64,000 nucleotides of DNA from Lepas anatifera (GCA_034440635.1 JAOTON010000334.1:248001-312000); one strand, 5' to 3'; shown: positions 22,724 to 35,755, numbered from the stretch's first letter. Made by a program: numbers and translations. The notes: generated by a model not told the origin, from the letters alone.

Positions 22724-22880
22724 GGAAGCGACATTTCAGGGAGCGTCATCGACCTTGAGAGGCGTGTCTTTACAATTTCAGAGGGCGCCGATGGTCGATT
22801 GGGGGTTGGGGGAGGGGATGGGGGGAGAAGGGTGGGGGGGCACCTAGCCTACTTATTCCCTGGATCCACCCATGGTCCAA
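22724..22880 (-). mobile_element. Inverted partial MITE next to the previous one
   Basis: The reverse complement of this stretch matches the left half of the MITE, from its inverted repeat (complement of CCTGGATCCACCCATGG) through the AATCGACCAT and CCTGAAATGTCGCTTCCC segments. The two MITEs lie tail to tail, and the pair is copied at 26730-27150 and 35004-35421. Confidence 0.65.
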
Positions 22881-23190
22881 AAACAGAAACATAATACTCT
22901 TATTGTAAACTCAGACTTTTACGGTACTCTAATTACTTGTGATGCATTATGGGTAGTGTTGGGTACTTTTTTACCAGACCATAAATAAACAGAAACGGCC
23001 GCGCCGATCGCCGGCGTTGCCGCGACGTGGACGCAGGGGTGACGCGTGGTGATTTGCTACAACGATGCGTGGAGAAACGGCATGTTTGTATAGGTAACTT
23101 GGTGTTTCATTGATATCTATGCAGATGGAATGTCGACATATGTCTCTTACCTAGCTGCATGCAAAATTTCATTTCCCTCCAATGACTCTA
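22881..23190. repeat. U module, copy 1
   Basis: Recurs at 27151-27480 and 35422-35755, always between the inverted MITE pair and R. It contains GATGCATTATGGGTAGT and a GC-rich CGCCGATCGCCGGCGTTGCCG part. Non-coding as far as I can see. Confidence 0.7.
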
Positions 23191-24029
23191 ACCACCCTAA
23201 ACCCCGGTGTGAAGCAAAAATGAACTGATAAAATTACCACTTTGAAATGCATTTTACGGCTTATAGCGCGGAAGCCGTAAGATATAAGTGGGGGGTATGA
23301 GTGAGAAAAATGACGGCAACGAAGTTTTCTATCCAGCCGTGTTAAGTTCAATACCGTAGCTATCATGGTCTGGAAACCAGGGGGCTGAGAATAAAAATTT
23401 TAAAAACTTATATTTTATTTTTGCCTATAAAATAAACAGTTTCAGTCTGAAAGTTTTTATCTCTAAATATATAATAAAGGAGGCTATTCTCTCTTATTAT
23501 CTGAAATGGGAACTAATTTTTATCAATTAGATCGGAAGATATAAGCGTTTGAATGTTATTTTGGGAAATGCAGACCTTCACGGAATGGGCCAAAAAGGAC
23601 CCTTAAATTTCCGTTTTTGTTTTGTTTCTGTGTTTGTGCAGTACTGCACAAACCGGCCTTTAAGTTGATATTTGACTCAGAACCTGAACTGCTGTAGCTT
23701 CAGATATTTCGAGCCTGTAGTTTAGACCATGAGTTTTATGCCAAATTTAGGGTGCAAAGTTTAAAAGCTAATTTAGAGCCCTAAATTTAAAGCTTTTTCT
23801 TTCCAACTTTTTGTGTGAACTACAAATTTCCCTGATGTAAAAGGGTGCAAGTTTGAAGAGTCTAGATGAATTAGCAAAAAATAGAAAAATAAAAGTTAAA
23901 AATCACATAATGCAAAATTCTGGGCAAAATTTTGAAAATTTTGAAAATTGACAACCGTGGTGCTTATTCATTTGGAAGTGCCTTCTATCCACAAAAGTTT
24001 TAGGTCTCTGATACCAGCGCTCAGAACAG

Positions 24030-24030
<1 letters not shown>
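23191..24030. repeat. R module, copy 3
   Basis: Perfect 22-bp palindrome at 23632-23653; ends at a CAA tract (24031-24066). Confidence 0.75.
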
Positions 24031-24065
<35 letters not shown>

Positions 24066-24066
24066 G
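24031..24066. repeat. CAA microsatellite
   Basis: About 11 CAA triplets joining R to a hairpin unit. Confidence 0.9.
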
Positions 24067-24138
24067 ACAACCACGACGAGACCGGAAAAACTGTCAGAAT
24101 AGAAGCCGTTTCTTACTTCGTTCGTCACCGGCTTCTGA
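24067..24138. repeat. Hairpin unit, family 1
   Basis: Arms AGAAGCCG and CGGCTTCT. The right arm with its flank, GTCACCGGCTTCT (24124-24136), is the exact inverse of AGAAGCCGGTGAC in the adjoining S head (24182-24194), separated by 45 bp. Confidence 0.8.
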
Positions 24139-24141
24139 CTA

Positions 24142-24562
24142 CCTCGGCCTGCGGCCTCGGCAGGTGCCGCTCTGGCGCAGGAGAAGCCGGTGACAATGTA
24201 CGTTAGCCAAACAGTTCGATTGACAGGCGAGTTTTTTCAGCAGTTTGATACTTATAACAACGCAATGTTGGAGTTTTAGGTTTTGTGTTCTCATTATGGC
24301 TCCATTCAATCCCCTGTCTAGGCCCATGTTTTCCTAAATTAGCATGTCTCTGCATACTGCACCACGCTTGCCCTCTGTTCATGTCATCAAATAAATAAAC
24401 ACACGCATAATGTTTGTTTTGTTAAGCAGAGACTGGGCATGACGAGAAGAAAGGAGATTTAATATAAAATATGTTGGGTTTTCCGACGGTATTTCACCTA
24501 TACCTGCAGATTTTCACCCAATTCAACCTATTTGTTACCGAGTCATGCCCCAGCTCGAGACC
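24142..24562. repeat. S module, copy 5
   Basis: Standard S module directly after a matching family 1 hairpin unit. Confidence 0.75.
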
Positions 24563-26700
24563 TCAGCCCCACCACCGAACTGATGTCCTGGATCCGCCTA
24601 TGCTCGAGCTCCTTACCCCACCCCTTACATATGTCCTGGATCTGCCTGTGCTCGAACTCCGTAGCCCCACCTCTATACTGCCCTGGATCCGCCTATGCTT
24701 GAACTCCTTAGCCCCTACCCCTACTGATGTCCTGGATCCGCCTATGCTCGAGCTCCCGAGCCCCACCCACGTACTGATGTCCTGAATCCGCTTATGCTCG
24801 AGCTCCTTAGCCCCACCCCCGTACTGATGTCCTGGAACCGCTTATGTTTTAACTCTTTAGCCCCTACCTGTTTTAACTCTTTAGCCCCTTGATGTCCTGG
24901 ATCCGCTTATGCTCGAGCTCCTTAGCCCCACCCCCGTACTGATGTCTTTGATCCGCCTATACTCGAGCCCCTTACCCCGGCCCCGTACTGATGTCCTGGA
25001 TCCGCCTCTGCTCGAGCTCCTTAGCCCGACACCCATACTGATGTCCTGGATCCGCCTATGCTCGAGCTCCTTAGCCCCACCTCCGTACAGATGTCCTGGA
25101 TCCGCCTATGCTGGATCTCCTTAGCCCAATCCCCGTACCGATATGCTGGATCCGCCTATGCTCAAACTCCTTAGCCTCTACCCCCGTACTAATATCCTGG
25201 CTCCGCTTATGCTCGAGCTCCTTAGCCCCACCCCCGTACTGATGTCCTGGATCCGCCTATGCTCGAACTCTTTAGCCCCTACCCCTGTGCTGATGTCCTG
25301 GATCCGCTTATGCTTGAGCTCCTTAGCCCCACCTCTGTACTGATGTCCTTTGTCCGCCTATACTCGAACCCCTTAGCCCCACCCCCTGTACTGATGCCCT
25401 AGATCCGCCTCTGCTCGAGCTCCTTAGCCCCACACCCATACTGATGTCCTGGATCCGCCTATGCTCCAGCTCTTTAGCCCCACCCCCGTACAGATGCCCT
25501 GGATCCACCTATGCTCGATCTCCTTAGCCCCACCCCCGTACTGATGTCCTGGATCCGCCTTTACTCGAGCTCCGGAGCCACACCCCTGCACTGATGTCCT
25601 GGATCCGCCTATGCTCGAGCTCCTTAGCCCCACCCCCGTACTGATGTCCTGGATCCGCCTATACTCGAGCCCTTTAGCCCCACCGCCGTACTGATGTCCT
25701 GGATCCGCCTATGCTCGAGCTCCTTAGCCCCACCCCCGTACTGATATCCTGGATCCGCCTATGCTCGAACTCTTTAGCCCCACCTCCGTACTGATGTCCT
25801 GGATCCGCCTATGCTCGAACTCCTTAGCCCCTACCCCCTACTGATGTCCTGGATCCGCCTATGCTCGAGCTCCTTAGCCCCACCTTCTTACTGATGTCCT
25901 GGATCCGCCTATGCTCGAGCTCCTTAGCCCCACCCCCTTACTGATGTCCTGGATCCGCCTATGCTCGAACTCCTTAGCCCCACCCCCTACTGATGTCCTG
26001 GATCCGCCTATGCTCGAACTCCTTAGCCCCTACCCACGTACTGATGTCCTGGATCCGCTTATGCTCGAGCTCCTTAGCCTCACCCCCGTACTGATGTCCT
26101 TGATCCGCCTATACTCAAGCCCTTTAGCCCCACCGCTGTACTGATGTCCTAGATCCGCCTCTGCTCGAGCTCCTTAGCCCCACACCCATACTGATGTCCT
26201 GGATCCGCCTATGCTCGAGCTCCTTAGCTCCACCCCCGTACAGATGTCCTAGATCCGCCTATGCTCGATCTCCTTAGCCCCATCCCCGTACTAATATCCT
26301 GGATCCGCCTATGCTCGAACTCCGTAGCCCCTACCCCCTACTGATGTCCTGGATCCGCCTATGCTTGAACTCCCGAATCTCACCCTGTACTGATGTCCTG
26401 AATCCGCTAATGCTCAGCTGCTTAGCCCCATCCCCGTACTAATGCCCTGGATCCGCCTATGCTCTAACTCCCTAGCCCGACCCTCGTACCGATGTCCTGG
26501 ATCCGCCTATGCTCTAACTCCCTAGCCCCGACCCTCGTACCGATGTCCTGGATCCGCCTATGCTCTATCTCCCTAGCCCCACCTTCGTACTGATGTCCTG
26601 GGTCTGCCTATGCTCGAACTCTTTAGCCCCTACCCCCATGCTGATGTCCTGGATCCGCTTATGCTCGAGCTCCTTACCCCCACACCCGTAACGACCCCAC
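24563..26700. repeat. 50-bp VNTR block 4
   Basis: About 43 units. Unit order over the first kilobase closely follows block 3, so the two blocks were copied as part of a larger unit rather than expanding independently. Confidence 0.95.
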
Positions 26701-26729
26701 CTCCGTGCCTCCCCTTCCCCCCGAAACGA

Positions 26730-26998
26730 CATAGGCGGATCCAAGGGGAAAGGGGACAGGTGCCCCCCATAGAATCTTAGCGCCCCCTGAAATTGTCCCG
26801 GAAACCCCTGGAAAGTTCGATTGCACCCCCTGAAATGTCGTTTTCCCCGAGATGCAGGTATCGGGGTCTACTGATAGGTTTTAGCGCCTACTTGATAGGT
26901 TTTTCCGGCCAAAAGTGGCGTCCCTGGTGTAGATAGCGCCCACCAGGAACTTTCCCCTTCCACCTCGCCCCCGATAGGCAATCCTGGATCCGCATATG
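26730..26998 (+). mobile_element. hAT-type MITE, copy in array (2 of 3)
   Basis: CATAGGCGGATCCAAGG to ATCCGCATATG, 269 bp, near-identical to 22455-22723. It is followed by the same inverted partial copy (about 26999-27150). Confidence 0.75.
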
Positions 26999-27150
26999 GG
27001 AAGCGACATTTCAGGGAGCGTCATCGACCTTGAGAGGCGTGTCTTTACAATTTTAGACGGCGCCGATGTTCGATTGGGGGTTGGGGGGGGGGGATGGGGG
27101 GAGAAGGGTGGGGGGGAACCTAGCCTACTTATTCCCTGGATCCACCCATG
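26999..27150 (-). mobile_element. Inverted partial MITE
   Basis: Counterpart of 22724-22880, ending near CCTGGATCCACCCATGG. Confidence 0.6.
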
Positions 27151-27480
27151 GTCCAAAAACAGAAACATAATACTCTTATTGTAAACTCGGACTTTTACGG
27201 TACTCTAATTACTTGTGATGCATTATGGGTAGTATTGGGTACTTTTTACCAGACCATAAATAAACAGAAACGGCCACGCCGATCGCCGGCGTTGCCGCGG
27301 CGTGGACGCAGGGGTGACGCGTGGTGATTTGCTACAACGATGCGTGGAGAAACGGCATGTTTGTAAAGGTAACTTGGTGTTTCATTGATATCTATGCAGA
27401 TGGAATGTCGACATATGTCTCTTACCTAGCTGCATGCAAAATTTCATTTCCCTCCAATGACCCTAACCACCCTAAACCCC
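27151..27480. repeat. U module, copy 2
   Basis: Near-identical to 22881-23190. Confidence 0.7.
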
Positions 27481-28306
27481 GGTGTGAAGCAAAAATGAAC
27501 TGATAAACTTACCACTTTCAAATGTATTTTACGACTTATAGCGCGGAAGCCGTAAGAGATAAGTGGGGGGGGTATGAGTGAGAAAAATGACGGCAACGAA
27601 GTTTTCTATCCAGCCGTGTTAAGTTCAATACCGTAGCTATCATGGTCTGGAAACTAGGGGGCTGAGAATAAAAATTTTGAAAACTTATATTTTATTTTTA
27701 CCTATAAAATAAAAAGTTTCAGTCTGAAAGTTTTTATCTCCAAATATATAATAAAGGAGGCTATTTTCTTTTATTTTCTGAAATGGGAACTAATTTTTAT
27801 CAATTAGATCGGAAGATATAAGCGTTTGAATGATATTTTGGGAAATGCAGACCTTCACGGAATGGGCCAAAAAGGACCCTTAAATTTCCGTTTTTGTTTT
27901 GTTTCTGTGTTTGTGCAGTACTGCACAAACCGGCCTTTAAGTTGATATTTGACTCAGAACCTGAACTGCTGTAGCTTTAGATATTTCGAGCCTGTAGTTT
28001 AGACCATGAGTTTTATGCCAAATTTAGGGTGCAAAAATTAAAAGCTAATTTAGAGCCTTAAATTTAAAGCTTTTTCTTTCCAAGTTTTTGTGTGAACTAC
28101 AAATTTGTCTGATGTAAAAGGGTGCAAGTTTGAAGACTGTAGATGAATTAGCAAAAAATAGAAAAATAAAAGTTAAAAATCACATAATGCAAAATTCTGG
28201 GCAAAATTTTGAAAATTTTGAAAATTGACAACCGTGGTGCTTATTCATTTGGAAGTGCCTTCTATCCACAAAAGTTTTAGGTCTCTGATACCAGCGCTCA
28301 GAACAG

Positions 28307-28310
<4 letters not shown>
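27481..28310. repeat. R module, copy 4
   Basis: Perfect 22-bp palindrome at 27909-27930. Followed by a CAA tract (28311-28346). Confidence 0.75.
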
Positions 28311-28345
<35 letters not shown>

Positions 28346-28346
28346 G
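28311..28346. repeat. CAA microsatellite
   Basis: About 12 CAA triplets between R and the hairpin unit. Confidence 0.9.
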
Positions 28347-28418
28347 ACAACCACGACGAGACCGGAAGAACTGTCAGAATAGAAGCCGTTTCTTACTTCG
28401 TTCGTCACCGGCTTCTGA
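28347..28418. repeat. Hairpin unit, family 1
   Basis: Same as 24067-24138 with one substitution outside the arms (GGAAGAACTG for GGAAAAACTG). The pairing motif in the following S head matches. Confidence 0.8.
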
Positions 28419-28421
28419 CTA

Positions 28422-28847
28422 CCTCGGCCTGCGGCCTCGGCAGGTGCCGCTCTGGCGCAGGAGAAGCCGGTGACAATGTACGTTAGCCAAACAGTTCGAT
28501 TGACAGGCGAGTTTTTTTAGCAGTTTGATACTTATAACAACGCAATGTTGGAGTTTTAGGTTTTGTGTTCTCATTATGGCTCCATTCAATCCCCTGTCTA
28601 GGCCCATGTTTTCCTAAATTAGCATGATTCTGCATACTGCACCACGCTTGCCCTCTGTTCATGTCATCAAATAAATAAACACACGCATAATGTTTGTTTT
28701 GTTAAGCAAAGACTGGGCATGACGAGAAGAAAGGGGATACGATATAAAATATGATGGGTTTTCCGACGGTATTTCACCTATACCTGCAGATTTTCACCCA
28801 ATTCAGCCTGTTTGTTACCGAGTTATGCCCCAGCTCAAGAACTCAGC
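28422..28847. repeat. S module, copy 6
   Basis: Standard S module leading into VNTR block 5. Confidence 0.75.
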
Positions 28848-30025
28848 CCTACCACCGAACTGATGTCCTGGATCCGCCTATGCTCGAGCTCCTTACCCCA
28901 CCCCGTTACATATGTCCTGGATCTGCCTATGCTCGAACTCCGTAGCCCCACCTCTATACTGCCCTGGATCCGCCTATGCTTGAAATCCTTAGCCTCACCT
29001 CCGTACAGATGTCCTGGATCCGCCTATGCTGGATCTCCTTAGCCCAATCCCCGTACCGATATGCTGGATCCGCCTATGATCAAACTCCTTAGCCTCTACC
29101 CCTGTACTGATATCCTGGCTCCGCTTATGCTCGAGCTCCTTAGCCCCACCCTCGTACTGATATCCTGGATTCGCCTATGCTCGAACTCTTTAGCCCCTAC
29201 CCCCGTGCTGATGCCCTGGATCCGCTTATGCTCGAGCTCCTTAGCCCCACCCCCGTACTGATGTCCTTGATCCGCCTATACTCGAGTCCCTTAGCCCCAC
29301 CCCCGTACTGATGTCCTGGATCCGCCTCTGTTCGAGCTCTTTAGCCCCATACCCATACTTATGTCCTGATTCCGCCTATGCTCCAGCTCCTTAGCCCCAC
29401 CCCCGTACAGATGTCCTGGATCCGCCTATGCTCGACCTCCTTAGCCCCACCCCCGTACTGATGTCCTTGATCCGCCTCTGCTCAAACTCCTTAGCCCCAC
29501 CCCCCGTACTGATGTCCTGGTTCCGCCTATGCTCAAACTCCTTAGCCCCACCCCTGTACTGATGTCCTGGATCCGCCTATGCTCGAGCTCCTTAGCCCCA
29601 CCTCTGTGCTGATGTCCTGGATTCGCCTATGGTCGATCTCCCTAGCCCACCCTCGTACTGATGTCCTGGGTCCGCCTATGCTCGAGCTCCTTAACCCCAC
29701 CCCCGAACTGATGTCCTGGATCCGCCTATGCTGGAGCTCCTTAGCCCCACCCCCTACTGATGTCCTGGATCCGCCTATGCTTTAGCTCCTTAGCCCCACC
29801 CCCGTATTGATGTCCTGGATCCGCTTATGCTCGAGGTCCCGAGTTCCAACCCGCTCCTGATGTCCTGGATCCGCCTGTGCTCGAGCTCCTTAGCCCCCAC
29901 CCCGTACTGATGTCCTGGATCCGCCTATGCTCGAGCTCACTAGACCCACCCCGGTACTGATGTCTTGGATCTGCCTGTGCGCGAGCTCCTTAGCCCCACC
30001 CCCATACTAATGGCCTGGATCCGCC
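28848..30025. repeat. 50-bp VNTR block 5
   Basis: About 23 units. Its beginning matches the start of block 1 and its end matches the end of block 1, so it looks like block 1 with an internal deletion. It ends in a P module. Confidence 0.95.
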
Positions 30026-30780
30026 ACTGCTTATTAAGTTTATTTAAGCAGGGAGTGCAAGGAGTCACGTGTCATGGTATTACCACAAAGAGGTTTATTC
30101 GGCTGGGAAAGAAATGGTGTGCAACGGTGGATCCTTTGGCCAGTGCTACCTATGGTTAGAGGATGCATTAACTAGTGGGTAGATAGGTAGACAGATGATA
30201 ATCTTTTATTGGACGGAAACAATATGACAGTTATAACAAATAGATTGACGCAAAAGCCCGAAGGCTTAAGTGGTGGGGCCTCTCTTATCTCTCTCATAAA
30301 ACACGTCACTTTTACCGGACTTATCACACACATACACAGTAAGATTTGGACACACATAAAGAAACAAAACACAACAAACCAAACAAGCAAACCAGTTCCT
30401 GACCACCATTTTGTTTTTTATTCGTCGCAAGTCGCCGCAGCGAGCGGGACCCTACCGCACGGCCGCCACCCGGCCGTCCGACTGATATGAATATCTAATA
30501 GACAACGCGCCCGCCGCACGAGTAGAGGAGCCGAAACGAGACAGACTACCCTGCCACCACCGGGCATTCGCGCTGGTCTATAGCATGCGTAGATAGCTAT
30601 GGTATCTGTCTCGCATAGCAGCTACAAGTGCGCCGCCCGCACCGACGCTACGGCCGAACGGCGGGGTGAGGTTTCGAGCCGGAAACATACTAGCATTGTG
30701 GATTACATTTAATTAAAGGTACACTGTTGTTGCTATGATATGCAGCCTGCTGCGATGGCAAGATATGTCTTTGAACTAGC
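30026..30780. repeat. P module, copy 4
   Basis: Near-identical to copy 2. Confidence 0.7.
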
Positions 30781-31660
30781 TTTTTGCCGAATTTTATCCA
30801 CTTCCATCTATATTAACCATTCGAAATCCTGGTGTGAAGCAAAAATGAACCGATAAAATTACCACTTCAAAATGTATTTTACGGCTGTTAACGCGGAAGC
30901 CGTAAGAGATAAGTGGGGGGTATGAGTGAGAAAAATGACGGCAACGAAGTTTTCTATCCAGCCGTGTTAAGTTCAATACCGTAGCTATCATGGTCTGAAA
31001 ACCAGGGGGAAGAGAATAAAAATTTTAAACACTTATATTTTATTTTTGCCTATAAAATAAAAAGTTTCTGTCTGAAACTTTTTATCTCTAAATATATAAT
31101 AAAAGAGGCTATTCTCTTTTATTATCTGAAATGGGAACTAATTTTTATCAGTTAGATCGGAAGATATAAGTGTTTGAATGATATTTTTGGAAATGCAGAC
31201 CTTCACGGAATGGGCCAAAAAGGACCCTTAAATTTCCGTTTTTGTTTTGTTTCTGTGTTTGTGCAGTACTGCACAAACCGAACTTTAAGTTGATATTTGA
31301 CTCAGAACCTGAACTGCTGTAGCTTCAGACATTTCGAGCCTGTAGTTTAGGCCATGAGTTTTATGGAAAATTTAGGGTGCAAAGTTTAAAAGCTAATTTA
31401 GAGCCCTAAATTTAAAGCTTTTTCTTTCCAACTTTTTGTGTGAACTACAAATTCTCCTGATGTTAAAGGGTGCAAGTTTGAAGAGTCTAGATGAATTAGC
31501 AAAAAATAGAAAAATAAAAGTTAAAAATCACATAATGCAAAATTCTGGCCAAAATTTTAAAAATTTTGAAAATTGACAACCGTGGTGCTTATTCATTTGG
31601 AAGTGCCTTCTATCCACAAAAGTTTTAGGTCTCTGATACCAGCGCTCAGAACAGACAACA
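30781..31660. repeat. R module, copy 5
   Basis: Perfect 22-bp palindrome at 31257-31278. Short CAA tract, no hairpin unit. Confidence 0.75.
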
Positions 31661-31673
31661 ACAACAACCACAA

Positions 31674-32097
31674 CCTCGGCCTGCGGCCTCGGCAGGTGCC
31701 GCTCTGGCGCAGGAGAAGCCGGTGACAATGTACGTTAGCCAAACAGTTCGATTGACAGGCGAGTTTTTTTCAGCAGTTTGATACTTATAACAAAGCAATG
31801 TTGGAGTTTTAGGTTTTGTGTTCTCATTATGGCTCCATTCAATCCCCTGTCTAGGCCCATGTTTTCCTAAATTAGCATGTCTCTGCATACTGCACCACGC
31901 TTGCCCTCTGTTCATATCATCAAAGAAATAAACAAACGCATAATGTTTGTTTTATTAAGCAAAGACTGGGCATGACGAGAAGAAAGGAGATACAATATAA
32001 AATATGATGGGTTTTCCGACGGTATTTCACCTATACCTGCAGATTTTCTTCCAATTCAGCCTATTTGTTACCGAGTTATGCCCCAGCTCGAGACCTC
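31674..32097. repeat. S module, copy 7
   Basis: Standard S module leading into VNTR block 6. Confidence 0.75.
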
Positions 32098-34965
32098 AGC
32101 CCCACCACCGAACTGATGTCCTGGATCCGCCTATGCTCGAGCTCCTTACCCCACCCCCTTACATATTTCCTGGATCTGCCTATGCTCGAACTCTGTAGCC
32201 CCACCTCTATACTGCCCTGGATCCGCCTATGCTTAAACTCCTTAGCCCCTACCCCTACTGATGTCCTGGATCCGCCTATGCTTGAGCTCCCGAGCCCCAC
32301 CCACGTACTGATGTCCTGAACCCGCTTATGCTCGAGCTCCTTAGCCCCACCCCCGTACTGATGTCCTGGATCCTCTTATGTTTTAACTCTTTAGCCCCTC
32401 CCTGTTTTAACTCTTTAGCCCCTTGATGTCCTGGATCCGCTGATGCTCGAGCTCCTTAGCCCCACCCCCGTACTGATGTCTTTGATCCGCGTATACTCGA
32501 GCCTCTTACCCCAGCCCCATACTGACGTCCTGGATCCGCCTATGCTGGATCTCCTTAGCCCAATACCCGTACCGATATGCTGGATCCGCCTATGCTCAAA
32601 CTCCTTAGCCTCTACCCCCGTACTGATATCCTGGCTCCGCTTATGCTCGAGCTCCTAAGCCCCACCCCCGTACTGATGTCCTGGATCCGCCTATGCTCGA
32701 GCTCCTTACCCCACCCCCTTACATATTTCCTGGATCTGCCTATGCTCGAACTCCGTAGCCCCACCTCTATAGTGCCCTGGATCCGCCTATGCTTGAACTC
32801 CTTAGCCCCTACCCCTACTAATGTCCTGGATCCGCCTATGCTGGAACGCCCGAGCCCCACCACCGTACTGATGTCCTAGATCCGCTTATGCTCGAGCTCC
32901 CGAGCCCAACCCCCGTACTGATCAGCTGAATCCGCTTATGCTTGAGCTTCTTAGCCCCACCCCCGTACTGATGTCTTGGATCCACCTATGCTCGAACTCT
33001 TTAGCCCCTACCCACGTTCTGATGTCCTGGATCCGCTTATGCTCGAGCTCCTTAGCCTCACCCCTGTACTGATGTCCTTGATCCGCCTATACTCAAGCCC
33101 TTTAGCCCCACCGCCGTACTGATGTCCTAGATCCGCCTCTGCTCGAGCTCCTTAGCCATACACCCATACTGATATCCTGGATCAGCCTATGCTCGGGCTC
33201 TTTATCTCCACCCCCGTACTGATGTCCTGGATCCGCCTTTGCTTGAGCTCCTTAGCCCCACACCCATACTTATGTCCTGGATCCGCCTATGCTCCAGCTC
33301 CTCTGCCCCACCCCCGTACTGATGTCCTGGATCCGCCTCTGCTCGAGCTGCTTAGCCCCACACCCATACTTATGTCCTGGATCCGCCTATGCTCCAGCCC
33401 CTTAGCCCCACCCCCGTATTGATGTCCTGGATCCGCCTTTACTCGAGCTCCGGAGCCCCAACCCCGCACTGATGTCCTGGATCCGCCTATGCTCGAGCTC
33501 CTTAGCCCCACCCCCGTACTGATGTCCTGGATCCGCCTTTGCTTGAACTTCTTTGCCCCACCTCCGTACTAATGTCCTGGATCCACCTATACCCGAACTC
33601 CTTAGCCCCTACCCCCTACTGATGTCCTGGATCCGCCAATGGTCGAGCTCCTTAGCCCCACCCCCTTACTGATGTCCTGGTTCCGCCTATGCTCGAACTC
33701 CGTACCCCACCTCCGTACTGCCCTGGATTCGCCTATACTCGAACTCTTTAGCCCCTACCACCCTACTAATGTCCTGGATCCGCCTATGCTGGAACACCCG
33801 AGCCCCACCACCGTACTGATGTCCTAGATCCGCCTATGCTCGAGCTCCCGAGCCCAACCCCCGTACTGATCAGCTGAATCCGCTTATGCTCGAGCTTCTT
33901 AGCCCCACCCCCGTACTGATGTCTTGGATCCACCTATGCTCGAACTCTTTAGCCCCTACCCACGTTCTGATGTCCTGGATCCGCTTATGCTCGAGCTCCT
34001 TAGCCTCACCCCTGTACTGATGTCCTTGATCCGCCTATACTCAAGCCCTTTAGCCCCACCGCCGTACTGATGTCCTAGATCCGCCTCTGCTCGAGCTCCT
34101 TAGCCCCACACCCATACTGATATCCTGGATCAGCCTATGTTCGAGCTCCTTATCTCCACCCCCGTACTGATGTCCTGGATCCGCCTTTGCTTGAGCTCCT
34201 TAGCCCCACACCCATATTTATGTCCTGGATCCGCCTATGCTCCAGCTCCTTAGCCCCACCCCCGTACTGATGTCCTGGATCCGCCTCTGCTCGAGCTGCT
34301 TAGCCCCACACCCATACTTATGTCCTGGATCCGCCTATGCTCCAGCCCCTTAGCCCCACCCCCGTATTGATGTCCTGGATCCGCCTTTACTCGAGCTCCG
34401 GAGCCCCAACCCCGCACTGATGTCCTGGATCCGCCTATGCTCGAACTCCGTAGCCCCACCTCTGTACTGCCCTGGATCCGCCTATGCTTGAACTCCTTAG
34501 CCCCCACCCTCTACTGATGTCCTGGATCCGCCTATGCTCGAGCTCCCGAGCCCCACCCCCGTACTGATGAGCTGAATCCGCTTATGCTCGAGCTCCTTAA
34601 CACCACCCCCGTACTGATGTCCTGGATCCGCCTATGCTCGAGCTTCTTAGCCCCACCCCCGAACTGATGTCCTGGATCCGCCTATGATCGAGCTCCTTAG
34701 GCCCATCCCCGTATTGATGTCCTGGTTCCGCCTATGCTCGAACTCCTTAGCCCCACCCCTGTACTGCTGTCCTGGATCCGCCTATGCTCGAGTTCCTTAG
34801 CCCCACCTCCGTGCTGATGTTTTGGATCCGCCTATGCTCTATTTCCCTTGCCCCACCCTCGCACTGATGTCCTGGGTCTGCCTATGCTCCAACTCTTTAG
34901 CCCCTACCCCCCATGCTGATGTCCTGGATCCGCTTATGCTCGAGCTCCTTACCCCCACACCCGTA
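32098..34965. repeat. 50-bp VNTR block 6 with higher-order duplication
   Basis: About 57 units, the longest block. A run of variant units is duplicated at an offset of 948 bp, about 19 units: the rare ATCAGCTGAA variant sits at 32921 and 33869, with the same neighbours in the same order. The block ends before a MITE. Confidence 0.95.
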
Positions 34966-35003
34966 ACGACCCCACCTCCGTGCCTCCCCTTCCCCCGAAA
35001 CGA

Positions 35004-35272
35004 CATAGGCGGATCCAAGGGGGAAAGGGGACAGGTGCCCCCCATAGAATCTTAGCGCCCCTGAAATTGTTCCGGAAACCCCTGGAAAGTTCGATTGCAC
35101 CCCCTGAAATGTCGTTTTCCCCGAGATGCAGGTATCGGGGTCTACTGATAGGTTTTAGCGCCTACTTGATAGGTTTTTCCGGCCAAAAGTGGCGTCCCTG
35201 CTGTAGATAGCGCCCACCAGGAACTTTCCCCTTCCACCTCGCCCCCGATAGGTAATCCTGGATCCGCATATG
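35004..35272 (+). mobile_element. hAT-type MITE, copy in array (3 of 3)
   Basis: Same ends and length as the copies at 22455 and 26730. Confidence 0.75.
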
Positions 35273-35421
35273 GGAAGCGACATTTCAGGGAGCGTCATCG
35301 ACCTTGAGAGGCGTGTCTTTACAATTTCAGACGGCGCCGATGGTCGATTGGGGGGTTGGGGGAGGGGATGGGGGAGAAGGGTGGGGGAACCTAGCCTACT
35401 TATTCCCTGGATCCACCCATG
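35273..35421 (-). mobile_element. Inverted partial MITE
   Basis: Counterpart of 22724-22880, with small length changes in its G runs. Confidence 0.6.
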
Positions 35422-35755
35422 GTCCAAAAACAGAAACATAATACTCTTATTGTAAACTCGGAATTTTACGGTACTCTAATTACTTGTGATGCATTATGGG
35501 TAGTATTGGGTACTTTTTTACCAGACCATAAATAAACAGAAACGGCCGCGCCGATCGCCGGCGTTGCCGCGGCGTGGACGCAGGGGTGACGCGTGGTGAT
35601 TTGCTACAACGATGCGTGGAGAAACGGCATGTTTGTAAAGGTAACTTGGTGTTTCATTGATATCTATGCAGATGGAATGTCGACATATGTCTCTTACCTA
35701 GCTGCATGCAAAATTTCATTTCCCTCCAATGACCCTAACCACCCTAAACCCTGGT
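35422..35755. repeat. U module, copy 3
   Basis: Near-identical to the other two copies. Confidence 0.7.

Noticed and set aside
22447..22731. A clean 8-bp target duplication around the array MITE
   Set aside because: The flanks match at only six of eight positions, so I used the copy at 44816-45057 as evidence for the 8-bp rule instead.
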